Shown: one piece after another, positions 11,375-20,799 of the stretch | Numbering within the stretch: the first letter of the stretch is position 1 | How the letters are laid out: every line of letters begins with the position of its first letter | Assembly: GCF_018691265.1 (NCBI RefSeq) | Contig: NW_024881283.1 | Location: 439,329 to 503,328 of the forward strand | Direction: 5' to 3' | Origin: Tyto alba | Lineage: Eukaryota > Chordata > Aves > Strigiformes > Tytonidae | Length of the DNA: 64,000 nucleotides | Position numbers and translations under genes: made by a program | The notes under the pieces: generated by a model | Seen by the model: the letters and a program-made list of their open reading frames with translations, nothing else | Database searches by the model: none | Told to the model about the DNA's origin: nothing

Positions 11375-11780
11375 TGTAGGAGGGACCCCGGAGAGAAGAC
11401 CTGAATAACGACTTCACAACGAAGCGATGAAATTCGTTCTCATTTATTTGCCCGAATAGCTCCAAGATATACAGAGCCAGACAGTCACGTGCTCTATGCT
11501 TTACAATCTATTGGCTAAAGGCACTTATCACGCCCCTGGGAGTGCTGTGATAGGTCTGCATTGTTAGTACACGTGTACAAACTAAAGCCACTTTGCGGTT
11601 AGTGCATCCGGGCATTCAAACAGGAAGGAAGCACTCATTTGACTTCCTCATTCTTGCCCTTCCAGGTGACCTCAAGGGCAAGATTATCTCGTGGCAGTTT
11701 TCTGCTCAGAGACCCAGCGTGGATTGTCCAAACCCTGTAGGATCAGTGCATGTCCCTGATCCCCAAGAAATCCTACCACA
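11375..11780 (-). mobile_element. Solo LTR (LTR-B) inserted in arm A
   Basis: About 406 bp. On the minus strand it starts TGTGGTAGG and ends CCTACA, with a TATA-like GTATATC, an AATAAA signal (plus-strand TTTATT at 11,443-11,448) and a short U5. Flanks are ACACCT (11,369-11,374) and ACACCC (11,781-11,786), a six-base target duplication with one mismatch. Arm A' has a single copy of that target (36,294-36,299, GGGTGT) and no LTR. The U3 part matches 13,845-14,139 in the neighbouring provirus. A six-base duplication suits a betaretrovirus or alpharetrovirus-type ERV. Confidence 0.85.
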
Positions 11781-12650
11781 ACACCCTGATGTTATAAGCT
11801 TCTTAAATTCACAGAGGGATGCAAAGAGTCAAAAGAAAGGAAATGCCCTCTTTTGAATAGCCATAGCTGCACTCATCCCACTGTATGTGGGCTATGAGTA
11901 CATCTTCAAGTAGGCTCTGCAGCATCTGGACCCTCTCATTTCTCATTCGCCTCCAACACGGGGCAGCTTGGGTGTAATTGTCCAGTCTGCCTCATCTACT
12001 CAAGGGACAGAAATGAGCTGTCTTGACTGAGATGTTTTGGCTCACCCTGCCTGTCCACCAGCTCCTGCTCCAGAAAGTCTCCCACCAGCCTGGGGACACA
12101 TTTCCCAGTCCCATGCCATGGCCTCATCTACCCTTGTGTATCTTGCGGGCAGTGGTCACCACTTTGTGGGCAACTGGATCAACCCTTGAATGAAGATATT
12201 TGGCAGAAGTTGAACCATTTTCAGTGTTGACCTTGGTGTAATCCATATGAAAGAAGATTTCATTGCCAGAACTTTGACACTGTTCTGTACATTCTCATTC
12301 ATTTTTTCACAGGCCATGGACAAAGACCAGTAAGCTGATAATGCTTTGTCTCCCCCTATGTAAAGAGAGTTGGATACATCTGGTTCCTTTTGACAGGTAA
12401 CATTTGCATTTTTTCATGTAGCCCCTGATTTTTTCCCCTCCATTATTGGCTGTTTTCATCTAGAGTCCTGCCTCGAGGCACAATGGCTTAGGAGTACTTG
12501 TTGGTGAAATACGAGGTAAAGAGGACATGATTTATCTCAGCTCTATCGCCACCAATCTTACTAAATTTAGCTGTGACCACACATTATACTTCTTTCTTCT
12601 TGCTACTCTTCCTGAAGTAGTAAAATATTATGATGAAGCCCATGAATTCC
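11781..12650. other. Arm A interior, non-coding
   Basis: Mirrored at about 35,460-36,290. No gene recognised. Confidence 0.45.
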
Positions 12651-13035
12651 CTTTCAAATTTCAACTGAATTTTGATATAGAAGATTGCAGTGCTTGGAGA
12701 ATGCTGTCCTTGAAGATGACGTATACTTGGCTTTGCTGCCCATCAGTGCTGCAGACCTTGAGATCCCGGCTAAAACTCCCCACAGTCGGCCAGATCTGCT
12801 CCACTGAGGGCTGACATTTGCAGTTTTCTATTCCCCTTCCTCACTGTCCTCTTGAGCTCAGACTCCGTTATCACTGTCCCAACAGTCAGTCTTCACACCC
12901 CTGACCAGCTCTTCCTTGCTTGCAGTTATCAGCTCCAGGTTTGTGTTGCCCTTGTTGGCCCATCTGGCAGCTGTGAAAACAAGCTGTCCCCAAACTGCCT
13001 GGATTGTTTGCATGCTGCTGTGTTCCTCTTCTAGA
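12650..13035 (-). mobile_element. CR1-like endonuclease-region fragment at the inner end of arm A
   Basis: The mirrored copy at 35,095-35,460 reads, in the plus frame, a VIFKDSILQAQQSS-like segment, the region between endonuclease and reverse transcriptase of CR1. In this arm it is on the minus strand with GTATACTTGGCTTTGCTGCCCATC. Frames are short. Confidence 0.5.
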
Positions 13036-13219
13036 AAATGCCAGAGCCATTAAAGTCCCCAGTGAGGCCCAGGCTTGTCCAGACAGAGATTTCCTTGGGG
13101 TGCTTTGAAGAGACTATGGCAGTTTCTCCATTCATGTTAAAACCCACAGGCTCCCTCTTGTCCCGGCTGAAGACCTCAGTGCACATTTGGGTCGTAGCAC
13201 CTCAGGGGTAGCACCAGGC
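13036..13219. other. Spacer between arm A and provirus
   Basis: No gene recognised. The last bases before the LTR (GTAGCACCAGGC) do not match the six bases following the other LTR, so no target duplication is evident. Confidence 0.4.
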
Positions 13220-13754
13220 TGTGGAGCCGCAGACGAACGACACGCCAAGATGGGTTCAGTGTGGAAGACAGAGCATCAATCAACGTGTCTCTTTATTGGA
13301 CCAGGGTACATATATTTATACAGACAATGATAATTATTATGCCTACTAGTCACTAGCTGATTGGCTTAAGCTCTAAAGGTCGTGTTCACACGGTCCACCT
13401 ACTTGCAGTTAGCTAACAACACAAGCTTCTCATAACACTAAGTTTCTCATGCTACTATTTCTGATTCCTCTTGACTTGTTTTCGATACACAACAGTACCA
13501 TAACACAATGTTTCTCAGACCACCATTACTATAACACTAGGTTTCTCAGACCACTACTCCTAATTCCCCTTAAACTGTTTTTGACACACCACGGTACACA
13601 GGGCTGAAGCGTCCTTGACATTCTTCATGTATCAGCAGCTGCGAGCAGCTGCAGGCAAACCCTAGTGAGGCCCAGCATCAGCAGCTAGAGCAGGCTCAGA
13701 TCTTACAATTGCTCGGTGGGCTCAGGACCCTTGTCTCTGAGCCATTCTCCAACA
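13220..13754 (-). mobile_element. 3' LTR (LTR-A) of the provirus
   Basis: On the minus strand begins TGTTGGAGAATGGCTC and ends CTCCACA. It contains two related U3 segments with a GAGAAAC core, a TATAAATATATG box and an AATAAAG signal. Its partner is 16,964-17,512. Confidence 0.88.
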
Positions 13755-13774
13755 ATTCCCCCTTTTTCTTTTTG
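13755..13774 (-). other. Polypurine tract before 3' LTR-A
   Basis: On the minus strand an AAAAAGAAAAAGGGGGAA run directly abuts the LTR start TGTTGG, as expected for plus-strand DNA priming. Confidence 0.8.
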
Positions 13775-13844
13775 TATGAGCAGAGCCTGCACTAACGTTC
13801 ATTCAAAGATTTCCTTAATACATGACAAGGCACAACTTAAGCAT

Positions 13845-14139
13845 ACAAGCTTACAATCTATTGGCTAAAGGCACTTATCACGCACCCAGAAGTGCTGTGA
13901 TAGGTCTGCATCGTTAGCACGCGTGAACAAACTAAATCTACTTTGCGGTTAGTGTATCCAGGCATTCAAACAGGGAGGAAGCACTAGATTGACTTCCTCA
14001 TTCTTGCCCTTCCAGGTGACCTCAAGGGCAAGATTACCACGTGGCAGTTTTCTGATCAGAGACCCAGCCTGTATTGTCCAAACCCTGTAGGATCAGTGCA
14101 TGACCCTGATCCCCCCCCCCAAAAAAAAAATTCCTACCA
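13845..14139 (-). mobile_element. LTR-B U3 fragment inside the provirus
   Basis: Matches 11,495-11,780 of the solo LTR closely, starts TGGTAGGA on the minus strand directly after a purine tract, and stops at the U3 end without TATA, R or U5. A C10-A10 run (about 14,112-14,131) disrupts it. Confidence 0.75.
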
Positions 14140-14415
14140 GGTTTTCCCCCTTTTTCTTTTTTGGACAATCCAGACTCCTTTTAACGTTTGAATCATAGCA
14201 TTCATAAAGCATTTCCACACAGACCCCAATACCATCATGACAATCATAATGACAATCAGCATTACCAGTCCATGCATCAACAAAGCTTTCAGACAGCCAG
14301 TAATTTCCAAGTTTTGTAGATTTTCAACCATCATCCGTCCATTTTCCAAATTCCCAAGTCTCGTAACCAGTCTGTCAGTCCATGTTCCAATCTTATGCAG
14401 TCTTATGTAGCAGGA
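14134..14415 (-). pseudogene. Retroviral env transmembrane-subunit remnant
   Basis: The minus-strand frame shows a juxtamembrane helix region, a hydrophobic span (HGLVMLIVIMIVMMVLG) suited to a membrane anchor, then a short basic tail ending KRKRGKTW and a stop, with the polypurine tract inside the tail coding sequence. It is the C-terminal end of an envelope protein; the surface subunit and fusion region are absent and a TAA interrupts just upstream. It has no predicted entry function. Confidence 0.6.
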
Positions 14416-14953
14416 AAACCACCCTTACAGTTCAAAAAGTGTCAGCAATTGTAACCACAGAGTATGCAATACAGAATTTCGTACAGGTTTCACCATGCTA
14501 TGTTCTAAACATTGCACTGAACCCAAAACATACAATTAATCTGATACTACATGAACAAGTTCTTGATACCAGTGTTGATGTTGAAACACCCAGATGACAG
14601 TTCAGAGTTCTAAAGTTTGTAAGGAGTCTCCAGACCCCCCGAGGAGAATCTTGTGGGGTTGTGTTCCCGGGTGTCCCCCATCCGTTGTCACTACCGGGCA
14701 GGCCAACGCCCCAGCAGCATGCCAGTCCCCTTCTAACAAGGCACCCCGAATCACCCCACTCCATCGGGGCTGAGCTAAAAGCGGAGCTGGTTCTGGTGAG
14801 GGTAACGGGAGTGGGTGTGGTGGGGCTGCCGGCAGCACTTCCTCTTCTTGTCATTGTAAATGCAGAGTTCTGCTCTGTAGCTCAACTTCTGTAATTTTCT
14901 GTCAAGCTCCCGGACTCTGTCCCTGTCCCTTACCGGTGTGTGACCCTGGTGCT
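14416..14953 (-). other. Provirus interior, junction between gag and env remnants
   Basis: No pol motif is visible. The 3' part of gag and the whole of pol must have been lost around here. The minus-strand frames at 14,500-14,850 are proline- and serine-rich and not recognisable. Confidence 0.45.
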
Positions 14954-15937
14954 TTAATTCGGACACAGCCGCCGCTTTTCTCTCCGACTCAGACGCTGAC
15001 GCGCCGTCAGGGGCGGAACCATCCGAAGGGCGGGGGGGGGGGGGGCAGAGGTTCGGGCGGCAGCCGCTCCCCCCTGTCCCCCCGCGCCGCCTGATTTCTC
15101 TGCCGCTTCTTGCGCGGTGGAGCAAACAGGAACACTTGGTGCCGTGCCCTTAATAGAGCGGAGCTGCTGATTAACCCCGAAGAAGGTGGCTGATCGGGAC
15201 GGGCGGTTGGTTTCGGCAGGGACCGGCGGGGATGGTACAGCGCCGACAGCCGCCATAGCAGCAGCAGCTACTTTCTGTTCTGCTGGCATCTCCCCCAGGG
15301 CTTTTACGGGCGTTCGCCAGACCAGCCCTTGCTGTCGTGCTTCACTGCCTTTATTGCCTCCAGTGATGGTCTCGTCCCACAATAAATCACCTACTTCGTG
15401 CCACTCCTGTTGGCTAAATATTAGCGAGGGGCCATCGTCCCTCTGCTCCTTTGCCTCTGAGGTGGGGGGGTGTGGGGGGGCATGACTGTAAGGGCACTGG
15501 GGGGGGCTGGCCTCCGGACTGCCCCTACTTGTGTTAACTGAAACCAGCACTGCTGTGGATGGTGCAGGAATACGATCACTGTCAAAGAGCATAGGTCCGG
15601 ATGCATCACTTTCTGGGGCAACAGTGGAACTTTCTCCCCCCAACTTTGTGGTTACCACAGCTGCAAGGTTCTTTTCAAGCTGATACCGCTTAATATTATT
15701 CACCACGTCCTGCCACGGTTTCATCATTTTCCTTGTAGCTTTATCCTCGTCAATTACCATATCCCATAAAATATCACCTAATCGTCTCCACTCCTCGACA
15801 TCAAAAAGAGAATTAGGATCTTGAAAACATTCTTTGACCCGTCCTAATGTTACTAAACCCACGAGTCATTTTATACAATCCACTCCCCGCTTTTCTAAAA
15901 AGTGCTGTAATAAAGCCAGGGCTACCTCCTGTTCCAT
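14954..15937 (-). pseudogene. Retroviral gag remnant with premature stop
   Basis: Gag normally builds the virion core. The likely start is the ATG at 15,935-15,937, giving a short matrix-like helix segment, but a TGA at 15,866-15,868 (codon 24) interrupts it. After the stop the frame stays open for about 300 codons: first an alpha-helical, Trp-containing matrix-like stretch (EEWRRLGDILWD), then a low-complexity Pro/Ser/Ala-rich spacer. A near-repeat of the matrix motif (QQEWHEVGDLLWDE) follows. No capsid major homology region or zinc knuckle is seen, so the 3' half is missing. Group assignment (betaretrovirus-like) rests on the primer site and LTR features. Confidence 0.6.
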
Positions 15938-15960
15938 CTCGTCAACCTGGTGCTCCTTGG

Positions 15961-16320
15961 TTAAGGCACCTCCGGTCCTGTGCTCCTTGGATAAGGCACA
16001 GTACCGTTACTGCCGACCCACCCCTGATTAAGGCACCATCGGCCCTTTGCTCCTTGACTAAGGCACAAAAATACTCCCACCAGCCTGTGCCCCTTGTTTA
16101 AGGCACAAAAATACTCCCGCCAGTCTGTGCTCCTTGACTAAGGCACAAAAATACTCCTGCCGGCCTGTGCTCCTTGTTTAAGGCACAGAAATACTCCCGC
16201 CGGCCTGTGCTCCCTGATTAAGGCACAAAAATACTCCCGCCGGCCTGTGCTCCTTGATTAAGGCACAAAAATACCCCCTTACTTTGATATCTTGCTGATG
16301 CTCTGTGATTAAGGCACCAG
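15961..16320 (-). repeat. 40-bp hairpin-forming tandem array in the provirus leader
   Basis: The core AAGGCAC occurs about ten times. Six consecutive copies (AGGCAC at 16,061, 16,101, 16,141, 16,181, 16,221 and 16,261) are spaced by exactly 40 bp, with degenerate copies at 15,964, 15,994, 16,031 and 16,312. In sense orientation each unit contains TGTGCCTTAATCAAGGAGCA, whose two halves pair into a short stem with a four-base loop and a small bulge. The array lies between the primer site and gag, where packaging and dimerisation signals reside. Confidence 0.85.
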
Positions 16321-16559
16321 TTGCAGCTCTTGCCAGCAGCCCTTGCGGAGAGCGACCCTCTATCTCGGTTCAGATCCTTGGAACGACCCGTCGGAGGCCC
16401 ACTGTCTGATCGTTCTTGATCGGCTAGGCGCTGCTGTCTCTGATGTTTCCCCGCGTTCGTTTCTGCTGCTGCTGTATGCTGCGCCTTTCCGCGTCATCTT
16501 CCAGCGCCCCTCTGTGTCAGTTTCGGCACCTCCCCGCTTCCGCTTCAGGGGGCCACTCT

Positions 16560-16800
16560 GCATTCGCTTCGCGTCCGCCCCTGGGGCTGCCGCAGTCGGC
16601 TCCTTACCGCTTCAGTTCCGGTGCCGCTCCGCGCCCGCTCTCGGGGCCGCTCCTTGCCTGCTTCCGGGACCACTCTGCTTCCGCTCTCGGGGCCGCTCTG
16701 TGCCCACTCTCGGGGCCGCTCCGCCTCCGCTCTCGGGGCTGCTCCGCTGGCTCTCGGGGCCGCTCCAGCCGGTTTCTCTCCGCGTACTCTCCCGGGGCTG
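16560..16800 (-). repeat. GC-rich irregular repeat array in the provirus leader
   Basis: CTCTCGGGGCCGCTC-like units recur at least six times with variable spacing of about 25-40 bp. Together with the 40-bp array they lengthen the leader to about 1 kb. The open frames over this stretch (plus strand, 16,343-17,074) are compositional. Confidence 0.7.
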
Positions 16801-16941
16801 CCGGGGCCGGCGCCTCTCCGTCTCAGCTCGTGGACCCCGGACACTGCTGTATTTGGTGTTTCTCTGGGTCCGTTCTCGAATTCCTCAGTGTTTGCTGTTT
16901 TCTCTGGGTCCGCCGCTCCGTCCGTGTTATTCTTCTATGCA

Positions 16942-16960
16942 GGTCCCTGTTCAGGCGCCA
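16942..16960 (-). other. Primer binding site, tRNA-Lys type
   Basis: On the minus strand TGGCGCCTGAACAGGGACC lies three bases past the LTR end. It differs at one position from the lysine-3 primer site used by lentiviruses and mouse mammary tumour virus. Confidence 0.8.
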
Positions 16961-16963
16961 GCT

Positions 16964-17512
16964 TGCGGAGCCGCGGACGAACGACACGCCGAGACGGGTT
17001 CAGTGTGGGAGATAGAGCATCAATCTACATGTGTCTTTATTGGTCCAGGGTACATATATTTATACAGACAATGATAATTATTATGCCTACTAGTCACTAG
17101 CTGATTGACTTAAGCTCTAAAGGTCATATTCACACGGTCCACCTACTTGCAGTTAGCTTACAGCACAAGCTTCTCATAACACTAAGTTTCTCATGTTACT
17201 ATTTCTAATTCCTCTTGACTTGTTTTCGACACACAACAGTACCATAACACAATGTTTCTCAGACCACCGTTACCATAACACTGGGTTTCTCAGACCACTA
17301 TTCCCAATTCCTCTCAACCTGTTTTCGACACACCACGGTACACAAGGCCGAAGCGTCCTTGACATTCTTCATGTCCCAGCAGCTGCGAGCAGCTGCGGGC
17401 AAACCCTAGTGAGGCCCAGCATCAGCGAGGCAGCATCAGCCCCTAGAACAGGCTCTGATCGTACAACTGCTCGGTGGGCTCAGGACCCTTGTCTCTGAGC
17501 CATTCTCCAACA
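16964..17512 (-). mobile_element. 5' LTR (LTR-A) of the provirus
   Basis: Begins TGTTGGAGAATGG and ends GGCTCCGCA on the minus strand. TATAAATA (plus-strand 17,055-17,062) and AATAAA (about 17,034-17,040) mark the promoter and poly(A) signal. It shares U3 with the LTR at 57,389-57,916. Confidence 0.88.
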
Positions 17513-19369
17513 GATGTCCACATCTGAGCTGGCCTCATGTGCTCTTCATGCCCACAGGGGTGTTCAGAGGCACGAGTCCTTCCCTTGCACTCGCAGAGGC
17601 AGTGCACTCTCACAACTGTAGTGTCTCTCTGGCCTCCAGTTGCCGCTCCCAGAGGTTGGCAGGCACCTCAGCCTCGCAGTGTACCACCCTGCTCTGCACT
17701 CCTCTGAGGTGCCCCGAGGCATGAGGAATGGACATGGGGACCTCAGCTCAAGGAAGCACATCCCAGTGCTGCATTCTGGTGGGTTCTCAGGGGACAGTAC
17801 GCTCAAAGTGAAGTGACTGTGAGACACTGTCTGTCCCACAGATGTTCATGGGATACCCAGGAATAGCTGAGGGCATCTGTGCTCATTCAGGTTCATCTCC
17901 CCACGTGCACACAATTTGCATACTCACGACTCATCTGTACAATGCAAACATGGACTCCTGACCTGGTCACTCAGTGTCCCTCCATGGAGGGATAAACAAC
18001 CTCTCTGAGCTGGGGTGAGAGGCCCATGCTGGAAATGGTGGTTGTTACTGGCTGGTATGTGATGATTGCCCTGGGGCAGCTTCCCCCGGGTGTCCAGCAC
18101 ACACCAGCAGAGAGCAGGTCCTGCTCTGATGGTCCTTAATGTGTCTCCCAGGAGAGGCCTGGCTGTGGGAGGACACAGCTGTGTGCTCTGACCTTGCACA
18201 CTCACACATGTTAGGGGTACAGCAGTGTTTTACTTTGCCCAGCACTTCCAAGCCCAGACATCCCAGCCTTTCCAGCTCTCCCCACTCCCCAGCCTTCTCC
18301 CCAGCCGAGCAGAGCAGCCCAGTCTGGTCTGGCCCCACAGCAAGGAGGAGATGGAGGTCAGTGGCAGTGTCTCTCCTGCTGTCGTGGACTGGAGATCCCC
18401 TCCCAGGAGCCTGCAGCCCCGGGCCAGCCCCACTCCCCAGGACAGCGCAGAGTCCTTGCCCTGGGATTCCTCAGGTAGCTCCCACTGCCCCAGCCACAGG
18501 GCACCCTGCCCTCAGCTGGCACCCACAGCAAAGAATTTCTCTTTCCACGTCTCCCCTCCATGCACACGGTTTCCTGCTCTTCTCCCAGGACATTCCGCCT
18601 CTCCACAGGACCTTTCCTCAAGGTGGGCACATCTGTGCTGGCCTGGACAGCCAGTTCTGCACCCGCTTTCCATGCTCTCCACAGCCCCTGAGCTGCTGGT
18701 GCTGCTCTGCAGAGCAAGTGGGCTTGCCTGGGGTCACAGGGTGACTTTGTAGGGCTATTCTGGTCATGCTGGGAGGCAGACCCAGCTCAGGGACATCACT
18801 GCCACCGACTGCCTCCCACAGAAGCTCTTATGTGGCCATGGAGGGTGCTCAGAGGTACCCTGCCTTATTGCCAACACCACAAGATGTATTTGGGTGCTGC
18901 ACTGGATTCAGGCTACAAGAGTCCACTGATGGTGGAACAAATCACTCACCAGGCTCCTTTCCCTGTGCCTGCTGTGTCCCTTGGGGGTGCAGAGCCCTCA
19001 TTCAGCACTTCACACCCAGATTTAGCACTTTAGTCCTGGGCCCCCCCACCTTGAACACGTTTATGCTCAGTCACTGCTGACCTCCTGGCACATGCTGATC
19101 CTGCAGGTCCCCTGCACTCTACTGGCAGCTCCTGATTCCTTCCAGAAAAAAAACCCTCATCTGCCATCAGCCCTATTACATGCTGTAAAGCCCCAGGCAA
19201 GTTAACTGGAGATTGTTCATCATCTATGTGGGTACTGTCCACCAACAGGTAGCACCTGAGCAAAGAAACAGTCTATTCCTTGGGCATGTTCTTCAGAACA
19301 ACTTTGGAAGAAGACTCATAATCATAGCTCTCAGCATCCTCCTACTCCACGCTGCCTGGAACCTCTCCC
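17513..19369 (+). repeat. Duplicated non-coding block related to 1,040-1,400
   Basis: 17,930-18,210 and 19,255-19,320 match 1,040-1,400; 18,210-19,255 is unmatched. Several frames are open for 60-200 codons but show no domain and are not conserved in the first copy. No gene supported. Confidence 0.5.
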
Positions 19370-20640
19370 TGCCTTGCTGCTCTGCCCTGGGTGCCTGCAG
19401 GCAGTGCCCCCAGCCCTGCTGCGCTTTGCAGAGGAGCTGCTCCTGGGCAGAGCTGTCTCTCTGCAGCGCTGCCCACTTGCCAGGAGCTCCCTCCAGCCCA
19501 GGAGCCCGGCCCAGCTCAGCAGCAGGGGACCAGCCCAAGGTGGCACTTTCTCTGTCCCCTCTGGGTTCCCTCCGGGTGTCCCTGGGGCTCCAGGGGAATC
19601 TACTTTGAAGCAGACTGAAGTAAACTCTGATGTTCCCCTTAGATGGGGAGAGAAACTTATTTTCAGCGGTGTCATTTCTTTTATCAGGAAAAGACTTAAG
19701 TATAAAAACCATCTTTTATTGTCTTAGTAACAGACAGGGCTTCCAGACAGTGACAGGGAGGGATATCTTTTACCTGTGTTGAGGAAGTTATTGAAGGCTC
19801 AGAGCTCTTCTCAGGGCAGTGTTTTGTGGGGATGTGCAATGCCAAGGGCAGGATTATGGTTGTATACCTGCCAGGCTCTTGGGTGGAGACAAGGGGGCCA
19901 TGAGGCCCCAGTGCTGTAAGGATTAGGTGTCTCCTGGTAGGCCTTGGTGACACAGCCAACAGCCAGAGCCAACAGGAGGAAGAGCTCAGCTCTTCTGGGG
20001 GCTTTCAACCTTGTCAGCTCCCTTGGCCATCTCCACCACAGGCTCTCCTATGGTGGCCTACGCCTGCACTTGTTTTCTTGAAGTCTGGGGACATCCACCA
20101 TGCTTACCAGCCTTGCTCTCACTTGACCATCTTCCTACCCTTACTGATATCTCTCCATCCTCACGGGCTGTTGGTTGGAATGCAAAGCTTTGGCTAATCC
20201 AGACTCTTTCTGGGTGGCCTATTGTACTGCACTTGGAGAGACTCTTGATGTAACTCAACATAACACAAAATCCTCACGTCCAGTCTCAACTTCCAAAGCT
20301 TCACTTTGTGCCATTCTTCCTTTCTCATGTTGTTTCTCAATTTTGGGAAAAACCTCCACCATCTCTGAAACCACACTTCATCCAGTCTCAGGATAGTCTG
20401 GGTGGCCATGCTCATCCTGGTGCAGACCTGTATGCAGGTGGCCTTGTTTGTGGCCAGCATGCACTGCTATCTTGTATGGTGTCCTCGTAGTGCCCAGGCT
20501 CTTCTCCTCAGGGTCCCTGCTCAGCTACTCAGGTACAAGCCTGCCCTGAGAAATGAGGAGATTATTCTTCCTCCTAATGCAGGACTGGACACTTCTCCTT
20601 GTAAACTTCAAGAGGTTTCTGTTGGCCAGAATCCCAGAGT
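19370..20640 (+). repeat. Third copy of arm blocks R1-R2-R3
   Basis: 19,370-19,600 matches R1, 19,740-20,060 matches R2 and 20,060-20,400 matches R3, in the same order and orientation as arm A. This copy is not part of the inverted pair, so these blocks were duplicated at least twice. Confidence 0.65.
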
Positions 20641-20799
20641 TTCTCAGGTTTCCCTGGGCTGAAGCTCCATTTGGTCAGCTGTTAGTGCCTCTGTGCAGAT
20701 AGCTCACCTTGATGGTGGTGGTGTCTCTCATGTAATAACAGCCTGAGGAGTTGCAGTTGTATAGAGATTGAAACAATAAGGATCTCTCCAGAAGCTGGT
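20641..20799. other. Short spacer, nothing recognised
   Basis: No gene or element recognised. Confidence 0.4.

Larger units (their letters stand above)
4510..13035 (+). repeat. Arm A of a large inverted duplication
   Basis: Blocks in this arm reappear in reverse order and orientation at 35,095-42,300. Pairs are: 4,510-5,350 with 41,470-42,300; 5,480-6,130 with 40,790-41,370; 6,290-7,310 with 39,720-40,660; about 9,000-9,580 with 37,400-37,985; 10,370-11,370 with 36,300-37,290; 11,836-13,035 with 35,095-36,270. The mirror order over six blocks excludes chance repeat placement. Arm A is longer by a solo LTR and an internal tandem duplication. The spacer is about 22 kb. Confidence 0.85.
13220..17512 (-). 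mobile_element. Chimeric endogenous retrovirus, gag and env remnants, no pol
   Basis: A minus-strand provirus of about 4.3 kb bounded by direct-repeat LTRs (13,220-13,754 and 16,964-17,512). In sense order: 5' LTR, lysine-type primer site, a leader of about 1 kb with two tandem repeat arrays, a broken gag, an env transmembrane remnant, a polypurine tract, the U3 half of a different LTR (LTR-B), a second polypurine tract and the 3' LTR. Protease, reverse transcriptase and integrase are missing. The lysine primer site and six-base integration habit of the LTR-B partner point to a betaretrovirus-like group. The LTRs differ at many positions, so insertion is not recent. No matching target duplication was found, which is consistent with recombination between proviruses. 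Confidence 0.82.

Noticed and set aside
13205..13219. Primer-site remnant next to the left LTR-A (GTAGCACCAGG)
   Set aside because: Similarity to the real primer site region is short and gapped; cannot be separated from chance.
15961..16320. CRISPR-like array (regular 40-bp repeat)
   Set aside because: The units are contiguous, without unique spacers, and lie inside a retroviral leader.
16343..17074. 243-codon plus-strand frame across the provirus leader and LTR
   Set aside because: Antisense to the provirus and built from its GC-rich repeat units and LTR.
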